64,000 nt of DNA. Source: Treponema sp. GTDB taxonomy: Bacteria; Spirochaetota; Spirochaetia; Treponematales; Treponemataceae. Position numbers and translations under genes: made by a program. The notes under the pieces were generated by a model, which was given only the letters and a program-made list of their open reading frames with translations, made no database searches and was not told where the DNA came from. The stretch covers positions 1-64,000 of the forward strand of contig JAKSTN010000007.1 of assembly GCA_024402535.1 (NCBI GenBank), read 5' to 3'. Shown one piece after another: positions 42,659 through 52,224 of the stretch (position 1 is the stretch's first letter; each line of letters opens with the position of its first letter).

Positions 42659-44611
42659 ATGGGTGTTAGGAAAGCAATCGGCTGTTTAATTGCTAATCCA
42701 GAAGCAGCATATCAGCAGCGATTGTTAAAGGGAATTCAGGCTCAGTTAGCTCGTTATGGCTATGACCTATATGTTTTTACTCCGCTTGTAGGGCTTGGAA
42801 CTCCACAAAAAGATTACGTTAATTCAGACTTAAATATTCTCAATCTTATTAACTTTGACCTTGTTGAAGGTGTTCTGGTATGCGGTCAGACTTTTCTTGT
42901 TAATAATGATTATTCCCTTATTAAAAATATTTCTGCCACATTAAAGAAGAAGTGTAAAAAACCGGTTTTCATAGTTGATTTTGACATCGAAGGTTTTGAA
43001 ACAATCCATACCGAAAAAAAATCGGTTTTCCAGAATATTGCAGATTATGTTTTTAATTTGAAAAAGTGCAAGACTGCGGTTTTTCTGACAGGAACAAATA
43101 AACCTGAAAAGAAACATCCTGTATATAAGGCAATTGTTAGTCAGGCAAAAAAGTATGGCGTAGAGAAAAACAATATCCGTCTTGTTTATGGAGATTTCTG
43201 GTATACAAGCGGAAAGTTTCTCGCTGAAAAGTTTATTAAAGGGGAAGAAAAAATCCCTGATGTAGTAATCTGTGAAAACGATTACATGGCCTTAGGTCTT
43301 GAAAATGAACTGCGTAAGCATGGCATAAGATGTCCTGAAAAGCTGATGATAACAGGTTACGAAGCAGCTCAGGATGCGTTCTTAAATGAAGTGACAATCA
43401 CGTCATATGAACCTAAAGAAGAACGTACTGCAATGGAATGTGTAAATGCCCTTATTCGGAAAATTTCTCCTGAAACAAAAATCCTGAAACCGAAGCCTCA
43501 GTTTGAGCAGGGCCTTATTCCGGCTGCAAGTACAGGCGATCTTATAGAAGATATTGAAGTATATAGAAGAACTGTAAAAGACTGGATTTATAAAGTAAAC
43601 CGTTCCGAAGATGAATGGCAGGCCCGGGAATTCTTTGACATTGGCCGGCTTATGGAAAGCTATATGTTCGAAGATCTTACGGAAAAAAACAGTCCAATGG
43701 ATTGTCTGTCCAGAATCTTTATAGACGCATATCTTCTGGAACCATTTTCTGCTTTCTACCTGAACCTTTGTCCAGACTGGCTTGATACTACAAAAGTTCG
43801 TGAATCCGGCTATCCTGCCGAAATGATTGCTGTAATCGACAAGATTTCAAAACAGCATCCAGATTACCGTCCAGGTCGTAACTGGTTTTCTCTGGATACA
43901 AAATACAGTTTCAAGACAAAAAAACTTCTGCCTGCAGCTTTGGAAAAAGAATGGGCAAAACCTCAGACTTTTTATTTTGTTCCTATTCATTTTGGAAAAA
44001 ATACTCTGGGCTATGCAGTCCTTCAGTTTGATGAAGAACGGCTTCTTATTCCTTCAGTAATGCACAGAAACTGGCTTCGTAATGTTCAGAATGCCCTGGA
44101 AATGATCCGTACTAAAAATAAGCTTTATTCACAGAATCTTGTTGACGGTTTGACCGGCGTATTCAACCGCAAGAAATTCGGAGATCTGTGCACTGACGGA
44201 ACAAAAACACTTATAAACGAGAATGTGGGCATCATGATGATGGACATTGACTTCTTTAAGGTGGTTAATGATACTTACGGTCATGCCGCCGGAGATGAAG
44301 TCTTGAAGCGGATTACAGAGCTTGCAAAAAAATGTATCCGTGAAAGCGACATGATTATCCGCTGGGGCGGCGAAGAATTTGTAATTTTCTGTCTTGGCTG
44401 TACAGATGAAAACCGCCTTCATTCAATTGCTGAAAAAATCAGAAAAATAATTGAGGCCGATGACTCAATGGTAACAAAAGTAACTGTCAGCATTGGTGTT
44501 TCCGTTTATGACGGCGAAAATTATGAAGCTTCAGTTGCAAAGGCAGATAAGGCTTTGTATTACGCAAAAATGAACGGAAGAAATCAGGTTGTAATTCATT
44601 CTTCCAATTAA
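42659..44611 (+). CDS. Diguanylate cyclase with LacI-type ligand-binding domain
   Basis: 650 residues, soluble. Residues 1-285 look like a LacI/RbsB-type periplasmic-binding fold without an HTH or signal peptide: IGCLIANPEAAYQQRLLKGI, GVLVCG, PDVVICENDYMALGLENELRKHGIRCPEKLMITGY. A middle region (about 290-490) is possibly GAF-like. The C-terminal 160 residues are a GGDEF domain with DGLTGVFNRKKF, MMDIDFFKVVNDTYGHAAGDEVL and the active loop RWGGEEF. It should make cyclic-di-GMP in response to a cytoplasmic sugar-like ligand. Nothing shows an inhibitory I-site clearly. Confidence 0.9.
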   Translation: MGVRKAIGCLIANPEAAYQQRLLKGIQAQLARYGYDLYVFTPLVGLGTPQKDYVNSDLNILNLINFDLVEGVLVCGQTFLVNNDYSLIKNISATLKKKCKKPVFIVDFDIEGFETIHTEKKSVFQNIADYVFNLKKCKTAVFLTGTNKPEKKHPVYKAIVSQAKKYGVEKNNIRLVYGDFWYTSGKFLAEKFIKGEEKIPDVVICENDYMALGLENELRKHGIRCPEKLMITGYEAAQDAFLNEVTITSYEPKEERTAMECVNALIRKISPETKILKPKPQFEQGLIPAASTGDLIEDIEVYRRTVKDWIYKVNRSEDEWQAREFFDIGRLMESYMFEDLTEKNSPMDCLSRIFIDAYLLEPFSAFYLNLCPDWLDTTKVRESGYPAEMIAVIDKISKQHPDYRPGRNWFSLDTKYSFKTKKLLPAALEKEWAKPQTFYFVPIHFGKNTLGYAVLQFDEERLLIPSVMHRNWLRNVQNALEMIRTKNKLYSQNLVDGLTGVFNRKKFGDLCTDGTKTLINENVGIMMMDIDFFKVVNDTYGHAAGDEVLKRITELAKKCIRESDMIIRWGGEEFVIFCLGCTDENRLHSIAEKIRKIIEADDSMVTKVTVSIGVSVYDGENYEASVAKADKALYYAKMNGRNQVVIHSSN

Positions 44612-44642
44612 TCAGTCTTTTATTTTTTTAAGGAAAACAAAT

Positions 44643-45866
44643 ATGGATAAATCTCATCTTTCAAAAATCCAGGCTGTTCTGGATGATTCAGTAGCAAAAG
44701 GAATTCAGGCAGGCGTTAACTGTCTGGTATGGAAAGACGGCCAGGAACAGGGATACTGGGAAAGCGGTTACCGTGATGTGGAAGGAAAAGTTCCTTTCAG
44801 CCGGGACACAATCGTCCGCTGCTATTCCATGAGTAAACCTGTTACCGGTGTTGCCGTGATGAAACTTCTGGAAAGCGGAAAAATCGATCTTTATGATGAA
44901 GTTTCGGAATATCTTCCTGCATATAAAAATCTTACCTGTATGAAAAACGGAAAGGTGGAAAAGGCAAACCGTCCGTTAATCATTCAGGATCTTCTGAACA
45001 TGACTTCGGGACTTTCTTATGGCGGCGATAATGATGAAGCACATCAGCATGTTTCCCGTCTGATTTACTGCGAAGGGGGCCTGAATGAAAGTGCTGCAGG
45101 CCCGAATAATATTACAACCCGTCAGGTGGCTGACCGTCTTGCAGAAGGTCCTTTAAGCTTTGAGCCTGGCACCGACTATGAATATGGTCTGAGTGCTGAC
45201 GTTCTTGGGGCTGTTATAGAAGTTGTGACAGGAATGAAATTCAGCGAATATCTGAAAAAAGAAATTTTTGATCCATTGGAAATGAAAGATACAGGCTTCT
45301 GGGTTCCGGAAGAAAAACAGTCTCGCCTTTCAAAAGTATATAAATCAAGTCAGGGACAGGCTGTGGGGGCATGGGGCGGAAACAGCAAGGGCGGACAGAT
45401 GGAACTGTTCGAAAACTGCAACCTGGGAATCCAGAATTACATGAAGAAAGCACCGGCTTTTGAAAGCGGTGGGGCAGGACTTGTTTCTACAGTGGATGAT
45501 TACATGCGTTTTGTTCAGATGCTTTGTAATAAGGGAATCCTTGATGGAAAACGTATATTAAAAGAAGGAACTGTAAAATATATGAGTCAGGCAAGGCTTC
45601 GTCCGAACCTGCAGCAGTGTTTTGACTGGAAAATGGAACACTGGTCCGGTTACAGTTATGCAAACCTGAACCGTGTCTGCATTGAACCTGGTGCTGCCCG
45701 TGCCATTACCGTGAAAGGGGAATTCGGCTGGGACGGCTGGCTTGGCACTTACATGAGCGTAGATATCATTAATAATCTTGCTATCTGCTACATGACTCAG
45801 AAAGTAGATGCCGGCACAACCTGCGTTACCCGCAAGATGAAAAATATCGTTTATACCGCACTTTAG
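44643..45866 (+). CDS. Serine beta-lactamase-fold hydrolase (family VIII esterase-like)
   Basis: 407 residues. The class C beta-lactamase/esterase motifs are S-M-S-K (Ser62, Lys65) and YGLSADVLG (Tyr181), the latter resembling the Y-S-x-x-x-D-V-L-G of family VIII carboxylesterases rather than the Y-x-N of true beta-lactamases. A C-terminal GWDGWLGTYM block stands where the third motif lies. There is no signal peptide, so it is a cytoplasmic esterase rather than an antibiotic resistance enzyme. AAGGAAA precedes the ATG. It follows the GGDEF gene by 31 bases. Confidence 0.85.
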   Translation: MDKSHLSKIQAVLDDSVAKGIQAGVNCLVWKDGQEQGYWESGYRDVEGKVPFSRDTIVRCYSMSKPVTGVAVMKLLESGKIDLYDEVSEYLPAYKNLTCMKNGKVEKANRPLIIQDLLNMTSGLSYGGDNDEAHQHVSRLIYCEGGLNESAAGPNNITTRQVADRLAEGPLSFEPGTDYEYGLSADVLGAVIEVVTGMKFSEYLKKEIFDPLEMKDTGFWVPEEKQSRLSKVYKSSQGQAVGAWGGNSKGGQMELFENCNLGIQNYMKKAPAFESGGAGLVSTVDDYMRFVQMLCNKGILDGKRILKEGTVKYMSQARLRPNLQQCFDWKMEHWSGYSYANLNRVCIEPGAARAITVKGEFGWDGWLGTYMSVDIINNLAICYMTQKVDAGTTCVTRKMKNIVYTAL

Positions 45867-45930
45867 TGACAAAAAAAATAATTTTAATTATACTAAAGTT
45901 TATAAGTAAAATTAAATTTGGAGTAAAAAT

Positions 45931-47421
45931 ATGACAGCACAGTTTGTTGCCAAGATTATTGCTTTCGTTCTTTATCTTGGTGTAATGATTTTTGTTGGAT
46001 TAAGAAACGCCAGCAAAAACAACAGTTCAGCTGACTTCTTCTTGGGCGGACGCAAAGTTGGTCCTTGGGTAACAGCTCTTTCTGCAGAAGCTTCTGACTC
46101 TTCAGCATGGCTTCTTATGGGACTTCCTGGACTCTGTTACCTTGGTGGTATTCAGGAATCAATCTGGACAGCAGTTGGTCTTATTGCTGGTACTTATTTA
46201 AGCTGGCTTTTTGTTGCAAAGCCACTGCGCAAATGTTCTATTGCATTCGGTGACTCAATCACAATCCCAGAATTCCTTTCTAACCGTTTCAATGACAAAA
46301 CACACCTGCTTTCAATCGTGTCTGTATTCTTCATCGTTCTGTTCTTTACTATTTATACAGCTTCAGGTTTCGTAGCATGTGCTAAACTTTTCAACTCTGT
46401 ATTCGGAATCAACTACCATGCAGGTCTTGCAATCGGTATTGTTGTAATCCTTTGTTACACAGTAACTGGTGGTTACACAGCTGTTTGTACAACTGACTTC
46501 ATCCAGGGGTCCCTGATTTTCATTGCATTCGTAGTTTCAACAGTTATCGCAGTATTCGCAATCGGCGGATTCGGTGAAACAGCAAACATCTTCCAGAACT
46601 TCCAGGCAGTTGCAGGAACAGAACTCCAGGCTTTCAACGGCATGGGTATCGTTTCAGCCCTGGCATGGGGTCTTGGTTACTTCGGTATGCCACACATCAT
46701 CGTTCGCTTCATGGGTATCCGTTCTAACACAGAAATCGGAAAAGCACGCCGTATCGGTATCATCTGGATGGTAATCTCTTACATTGGTGCAATCCTTATC
46801 GGAACAATCGGTGTTGTTTACCTGAAGAAATACGGAATCACTCTGGATTCAGTAAGTGCTGAAACAGTATTCTCTGAAACAATGCAGAATATGTACCCAG
46901 CTTTCATCGCAGGTATCTTCCTTTGTGCTATTCTTGCTGCATCTATGTCTACAGCAGACTCTCAGCTTCTGGCTGCTTCTTCTGCCGTTAGCCAGGATAT
47001 CTTCAAGGGACTCATCAAGAAAGATGCAGAAGAAAAAGATGTTCTTACAGTAAGCCGCTTCACAGTATTCCTTATTTCTCTTATTGCTCTGCTGCTTTCT
47101 CTGAACCCTAAATCTTCAATCTTCAGCCTGGTATCATTCGCATGGTCAGGATTCGGTGGAACATTCGGTCCTCTGGTTCTCCTGGCTCTCTACTGGAAAC
47201 GTACAACAGCTCCTGGAGCTATTGCAGGTCTTCTTTGTGGTGGTATCGTAGATGTAATCTGGCACTATATTCCAGCTTCTGTAAGCCCAATCTTCGGTCT
47301 TTATGAAATCGTACCAGCTTTCGTAGCATGTCTGGTTGTAACAGTAATTGTTTCACTCTGCACAAAACAGAGCGAAGAAGTTGCTGCTAAGTTCGAAGAA
47401 TACAAAAAAATGGCTGACTAA
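45931..47421 (+). CDS. putP: Sodium:solute symporter, PutP-like
   Basis: 496 residues with about 13 hydrophobic helices of the SSS family. DFFLGGRKVGPWVTALSAEASDSSAWLLMGLPG in the first 60-90 residues (read in parts: the Na+-binding ASDSSAW and LMGLPG) matches PutP, as does the later LAASMSTADSQLLAASSAVSQD with conserved Ser/Asp. It likely imports proline with Na+. Good TTTGGAG site before the ATG and a strong terminator after the gene. Confidence 0.92.
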   Translation: MTAQFVAKIIAFVLYLGVMIFVGLRNASKNNSSADFFLGGRKVGPWVTALSAEASDSSAWLLMGLPGLCYLGGIQESIWTAVGLIAGTYLSWLFVAKPLRKCSIAFGDSITIPEFLSNRFNDKTHLLSIVSVFFIVLFFTIYTASGFVACAKLFNSVFGINYHAGLAIGIVVILCYTVTGGYTAVCTTDFIQGSLIFIAFVVSTVIAVFAIGGFGETANIFQNFQAVAGTELQAFNGMGIVSALAWGLGYFGMPHIIVRFMGIRSNTEIGKARRIGIIWMVISYIGAILIGTIGVVYLKKYGITLDSVSAETVFSETMQNMYPAFIAGIFLCAILAASMSTADSQLLAASSAVSQDIFKGLIKKDAEEKDVLTVSRFTVFLISLIALLLSLNPKSSIFSLVSFAWSGFGGTFGPLVLLALYWKRTTAPGAIAGLLCGGIVDVIWHYIPASVSPIFGLYEIVPAFVACLVVTVIVSLCTKQSEEVAAKFEEYKKMAD

Positions 47422-47473
47422 ATAAATGTGCAAAGCATAATTTATAAGTCACAATAATTTGTGAATGAAAGAG

Positions 47474-47513
47474 TCCCGCTTTTGGAAAAATTTCTGAAAG
47501 CGGGATTTTTTTT
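47474..47513 (+). terminator. putP terminator
   Basis: TCCCGCTTT with AAAGCGGGA around a 14-nt loop, then T8. Confidence 0.9.
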
Positions 47514-47636
47514 GTGCGTTGCGCACGAAGGTTCTGAAAAATTACTCAAGACTCTGTATTTCCTTGCTCTTAAAATTAACATAAAAAAAAGCACAGCAAA
47601 TGTGCCGAAATATGTTTATTTTTTTAGGAGTATTTT

Positions 47637-49676
47637 ATGCGAAAAAGAAACAGAGTAATGGGGCTTGCTGTTGGTTGTATTGCAGCATTTTTGTATCTTG
47701 GTTGTTCGCAGACACCAGGTACGGATCCAATAGATCAGCAAAATCAAGATCAACAGAATACAGATACAACAGAAACACAGACTGCAAAGCCTGAAAAATC
47801 TACAGATCTTATTAAGTTTAATATGAGCAAAGCATCTGTACTTGCTACAACAGGTCTGGCAAATCATGCAAGAAGTGCAGGGCGCGCTGCTGGGGACAAT
47901 CTGGATTCACTGGTAGCAATTACAGAAGACAATGAAGTTGTAAACGTAATGGAAACTTCAAAAGAACTTCAGGACTGGTGTGTGCCACCAAAGGTAGTAG
48001 AAGTTTATCAGTGTCCTTATGCAAGTGTAGAAGAATCTTGCAAAGGTGTTTATACAGTATTTGAATATGCGGTAGATTACTGGAAATTTAAAGACGATAC
48101 ACCCGCTCCAGGTATGAGTATGCTCATGTATGTAAAACCAGATGGAACTGCAGTTGATGTTTTGAATATCGATGGTGATGTTTCTCATTATGTTCAGACT
48201 TATATTAAAGCAAATGACGGAAACGATTATATTAAGTTTGATAAACAGGGAAATGCTTTTATTCTGGCTGATGATGGAAGCAACAGTGTTGTTTACAGAT
48301 ATAATCCTGTAAATGATGCAGTAACAAAATATGATTTAGGATTGAAGTCAGACAGCAGTTCAGTATGGATCGGAAACTTTGAAGTTTCTGGCGATGGAAA
48401 ATGGGTTTTCCTGAAAGCTGATATAAAAAGCAATGAAAAAACTGTAAGCACTGTTTATGCTATGGAAGTAAATTCACAGAAAGCTCCTGTAAAAATCTTT
48501 GAATCAAAACCTGATTTTGGATATGTAGTTTCAATGGCTTATAATGACAGCATTAATACATTGTATTTCAGAGTTTTTGCAAATGCTGACGATGTAGAAC
48601 TTGCAGATGAAACTTGCAGCATGTGGGGTTTGTATGAACTGGCAAGACGTTCAGACGATTCATTTAATGTAGCTGATTTGAAAAAGCACAACAAGCTTCC
48701 AGACTGGCTTTTTTACAACCTGGCAAATAAATACATTATTGATGATTTTAAGGATGCTGAAGGAAATTCAAAGTATAAAGCAAAAACTAATCCTGATTAT
48801 ACAGGCTTTGTTGCTGCCCTTAAAAAACAGGTTTGCTATGATGGTGATCCAGAAGATTTAGTTATAGATTTGTCATTCTTTAAAACAGATGCCTGGGTAG
48901 AACATATTGGGGAAAATGATAGAGAGAGTGTTAAGGCTTCCGTTCCAAATGATATTAAAGATGCTGAAGCTATTGAATGGCTTTTAGAAAACAATATTTA
49001 TTCAGGCACTAACTGGTTTACAGATTTTGTATATAACATCTGGAACTGGGAGTCAGCCTTTGGAACCGATGCCGATAAAGAAGCTGGCCGCTATCCATAC
49101 TTTCTGGAAGCTTTAGTACATGGTAAAAATGGAAAAAAAGTAATCGATCCATACTGTTACGGAAGTAAAGATTTTACTGGAGACTGTGCCGGAGCATTTG
49201 CATTCAATAACGATGGTGTGTGGACATATATGAATAAAGGCGAAGAGGTATGGAATGGTGATACTCATGCTATCTTGTATAAACTTGCAGACAGAAAAGG
49301 AAATTTTGAATTAAGTCAGCCTGAAGGTTTTGCTGGTAAAAGATTGTATATAGCAGAACCAGAAGAACGTGAAGATTCTGATCCATGGTACAAGAAACCT
49401 TATACTGTAACACCAACAGCTGTTGCAGCTCTTTCAGAAAACAGAAAATCAATTTACTACTATTCAAATGGTACTGTAAAAGACCTTTTGGAAAATGATT
49501 CGAATAAGAGCAGCATAAGCATGATTTATTCATTTACTCTTAATGATACTGAAATGGTTTATAACGCCGTAAAGACTAATGGCGGATACATGATGGTAAG
49601 AGTTGACCTGGCTACAGGCGCTGCTACAAAACTTCCTCTTGAAGTTCGTGTAGAAAATATGGTTTCAGTGAGATAA
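47637..49676 (+). CDS. Large lipoprotein of unknown function
   Basis: 679 residues. The N-terminus is a lipoprotein signal with Cys23 (LYLGC-SQ), a loose lipobox acceptable in spirochaetes, followed by a Gln/Asn/Thr/Asp-rich linker of about 30 residues. The mature part has strand motifs such as VVYRYNPVNDAVTKYDLG and FEVSGDGKWVFLKADI, suggesting a beta-propeller, but no family is recognised. AGGAG precedes the start. It stands alone between putP and tex. Confidence 0.65.
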   Translation: MRKRNRVMGLAVGCIAAFLYLGCSQTPGTDPIDQQNQDQQNTDTTETQTAKPEKSTDLIKFNMSKASVLATTGLANHARSAGRAAGDNLDSLVAITEDNEVVNVMETSKELQDWCVPPKVVEVYQCPYASVEESCKGVYTVFEYAVDYWKFKDDTPAPGMSMLMYVKPDGTAVDVLNIDGDVSHYVQTYIKANDGNDYIKFDKQGNAFILADDGSNSVVYRYNPVNDAVTKYDLGLKSDSSSVWIGNFEVSGDGKWVFLKADIKSNEKTVSTVYAMEVNSQKAPVKIFESKPDFGYVVSMAYNDSINTLYFRVFANADDVELADETCSMWGLYELARRSDDSFNVADLKKHNKLPDWLFYNLANKYIIDDFKDAEGNSKYKAKTNPDYTGFVAALKKQVCYDGDPEDLVIDLSFFKTDAWVEHIGENDRESVKASVPNDIKDAEAIEWLLENNIYSGTNWFTDFVYNIWNWESAFGTDADKEAGRYPYFLEALVHGKNGKKVIDPYCYGSKDFTGDCAGAFAFNNDGVWTYMNKGEEVWNGDTHAILYKLADRKGNFELSQPEGFAGKRLYIAEPEEREDSDPWYKKPYTVTPTAVAALSENRKSIYYYSNGTVKDLLENDSNKSSISMIYSFTLNDTEMVYNAVKTNGGYMMVRVDLATGAATKLPLEVRVENMVSVR

Positions 49677-49689
49677 AGAAATACAAAAT

Positions 49690-49769
49690 TTCACATAACA
49701 CCCTAAAATTCAGTATAATACTCCTTGCACTTGCGGATTTTCTCAGAAAGAGAAAATCCGCAGTTTAGG
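49690..49769 (+). promoter_or_regulatory. tex promoter with perfect leader hairpin
   Basis: TTCACA (49690-49695) and TATAAT (49714-49719), 18-bp spacer. The leader contains GCGGATTTTCTC-AGAAA-GAGAAAATCCGC at 49733-49761, a perfect 12-bp stem that occupies most of the untranslated leader. The ribosome binding site AGGAG follows four or five bases later. No T-run follows, so it is not a terminator. Confidence 0.7.
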
Positions 49770-49776
49770 AGTACTT

Positions 49777-52209
49777 ATGGAATACACACCAGAGGCTATT
49801 GAAGCCTTAACAGTCAACGAAGTTGAAATTATGAAAAAAATCGCTGCAGAACTTGAGATCCGCATGTCTCAGGTAAGTGCAGTTATCAGCCTGGTAAATG
49901 AAGGCTGTACAATTCCTTTTATTTCACGTTACCGAAAGGAACGCCATGACAATCTGAATGAAGTTCAGGTTCGTGACTGTGACCACCTTTTTAAATCTTA
50001 CAAAAATCTTGAAGAAACCCGTATCGATTATATAAAGAAGATCTACGCTCAGGGAAAACTCACAGAAACTCTTGCTGCCGCTCTTTCAAGTGCAACAACT
50101 CTTACTGCTCTGGACGACCTTTATGCACCGTTCAAGAAAAAGAAGAAGACCCGCGGAATGGCAGCCATTGAACGTGGTCTTGAACCACTGGCAGATTTCA
50201 TGCTGGCAGACAATAATGATTCGGCCGTAGAAAAAGAAGCTGAAAAATATGTTAAGACAGATTGCGAAGATGAAGCTCTGAATGTTCCAACTGTGGAAGA
50301 TGCTCTTGCAGGCGCCAAAGACGTTATTGCAGAACGGGTAAGCCAGGAAACAAAGAATCGTGAAGTTATCCATGAGCTTTACATGCGCACAGGTCTTATT
50401 AAGACTAAGGGAATTGTTCCGGAGGGAACAGACCCTGCCGTTGCGGAAAATACATCAACTTACAAAATGTACTGGGACTTTGAAGAACCTCTGAATCAGG
50501 TTAAGCCTCACCGCATTCTTGCCATTAACCGTGCAGAACGGGAAGGTGCTCTGGACGTTACAATCGATGTTGATGTTGATACAGCCGTAAAAACTCTTCA
50601 GCGCAAAGCTGACATTCATAACAAATTTCATGAAGAAGCCATTGAAGACGGCGTTGTGCGCCTTCTTTCTCCGGCTGTTGTACGCGAAATCCGTTCTGAC
50701 GAAACAGATGCTGCAGATGAACACGGCATCGAACTTTTCAGCGAAAACCTGAAGAACCTTCTTATGACTCAGCCGATTAAGGGAAGTCGCGTTCTTGGAA
50801 TTGACCCTGGTATCCGTACAGGTACAAAATGTGCCGCCCTTGATGAAACAGGAAAGTATCTTGGTTACTTCAAAATCTTCCAGGTACAGAATCCGGAAGA
50901 TGCTTACAAACAGCTGAACGACGCCATCGATAAATATGACATTCAGGTTGTTGCAGTTGGTAACGGAACCGGAAGTCAGGAAGTTCAGGCTGTGGTTTCA
51001 AAAGTTATTACAGAAAACTATAAAGACAGTGACGTTATGTACACTGTTGTAGATGAATCCGGGGCTTCGGTTTATTCGGCTTCTGAAGTTGCAACAAAAG
51101 AATTCCCTGAGCTGGACCTTACAATCCGTGGTGCTATTTCTATGGGACGCCGTCTGCAGGACCCTCTGGCAGAACTTGTAAAAATTGATCCTAAAGCAAT
51201 CGGTGTCGGACTTTACCAGCACGACGTAAACCAGAAAAAACTTTCAGACACTCTGGACGAAGTTGTAGGTTCTGTTGTAAACAACGTTGGTGTAAACCTG
51301 AACACAGCCTCTTACATGCTTCTTTCTTATGTTTCAGGAATCACAATGAGCACTGCAAAGAAGATTGTTGATTTCCGTGACAAGAACGGAAAAATCCTGA
51401 GCCGTGAAAGTCTTAAGGAAGTGCCGGGTCTTGGCCCAAAAGCATTCGAACAGTGTGCAGGATTCCTTAAGATTCCTGAAAGTTCAGATCCACTGGACAA
51501 CACATGGGTTCACCCTGAAAACTACGAAGTTGCCCGCGAAATCCTTCCAAAAGTTCAGGCAAAAGAAAAAATCGGAAACGATATGCTTAAAGCTCTTTGC
51601 GAAAAATACAATCTGGGACTTCAGACTGTAACTGATATCGTAGATGAACTTCAGAAACCAAACCGTGACCCTCGCGACGGAATGCCGGCTCCAATCATGC
51701 AGAAAGGCGTTCTGGAATTTGAAGACCTTAAAGAAGGTATGAAAGTTACAGGTAAAATTAAAAACGTTGTAGACTTTGGTGCTTTCGTTGATATCGGTAT
51801 TCACGATACAGCCCTGGTTCACGTTTCAGAGCTTTCGGATAACTTTATTGAAAATCCTATGGATGTAATCAAAGTTGGGGATATTAAAGAATTCGTAATT
51901 ATTGACCTGGATAAAGACCGCCATCGCATTGGACTTTCTCTGAAATCTGACGCTATGAGCCGTATCGGACAAGGTGGAACAGCTGGAAAACGCAGTTCTT
52001 CAAGTGGCGAACACCCTGCTTCAGGAACTGCCCGCCCTGCAGGTAGTAACTCTGGTGCACGTAAAGTTGTTGTAGTGAAGAAAAAGGATGCAATTAACGG
52101 AGCAAACAGTTATAATAAAAGCAATAACTCAAAAATCTCCAATTCTGGAAGCAGACGTTTTGAAGCTGCCGACAGTGGAGAAAGTTACAATCCATTTGCA
52201 GGATTGTAA
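49777..52209 (+). CDS. tex: Tex RNA-binding transcription accessory protein
   Basis: 810 residues. Tex architecture in order: N-terminal helical region (ISRYRKERHDNLNEVQV, LDDLYAPFKKKKKTR), a YqgF-like domain opening with LGIDPGIRTGTK, helix-hairpin-helix repeats (EVPGLGPKAFEQ) and a C-terminal S1 domain (GMKVTGKIKNVVDFGAFVDIG). After S1 (about residue 725) comes an 85-residue Ser/Gly/Lys/Asn-rich low-complexity tail not needed by the family. Tex binds RNA and the transcription machinery. Own promoter and hairpin leader; the next gene begins 15 bases after its stop. Confidence 0.95.
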   Translation: MEYTPEAIEALTVNEVEIMKKIAAELEIRMSQVSAVISLVNEGCTIPFISRYRKERHDNLNEVQVRDCDHLFKSYKNLEETRIDYIKKIYAQGKLTETLAAALSSATTLTALDDLYAPFKKKKKTRGMAAIERGLEPLADFMLADNNDSAVEKEAEKYVKTDCEDEALNVPTVEDALAGAKDVIAERVSQETKNREVIHELYMRTGLIKTKGIVPEGTDPAVAENTSTYKMYWDFEEPLNQVKPHRILAINRAEREGALDVTIDVDVDTAVKTLQRKADIHNKFHEEAIEDGVVRLLSPAVVREIRSDETDAADEHGIELFSENLKNLLMTQPIKGSRVLGIDPGIRTGTKCAALDETGKYLGYFKIFQVQNPEDAYKQLNDAIDKYDIQVVAVGNGTGSQEVQAVVSKVITENYKDSDVMYTVVDESGASVYSASEVATKEFPELDLTIRGAISMGRRLQDPLAELVKIDPKAIGVGLYQHDVNQKKLSDTLDEVVGSVVNNVGVNLNTASYMLLSYVSGITMSTAKKIVDFRDKNGKILSRESLKEVPGLGPKAFEQCAGFLKIPESSDPLDNTWVHPENYEVAREILPKVQAKEKIGNDMLKALCEKYNLGLQTVTDIVDELQKPNRDPRDGMPAPIMQKGVLEFEDLKEGMKVTGKIKNVVDFGAFVDIGIHDTALVHVSELSDNFIENPMDVIKVGDIKEFVIIDLDKDRHRIGLSLKSDAMSRIGQGGTAGKRSSSSGEHPASGTARPAGSNSGARKVVVVKKKDAINGANSYNKSNNSKISNSGSRRFEAADSGESYNPFAGL

Positions 52210-52224
52210 TTTCAGGAGGTAACT

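Noticed and set aside
44643..45866. Beta-lactamase for antibiotic resistance
   Set aside because: No signal peptide, and the second motif is of family VIII esterase type.
47461..47658. 65-codon ORF after putP
   Set aside because: It runs through a rho-independent terminator and into the next gene's start, so it is not coding.
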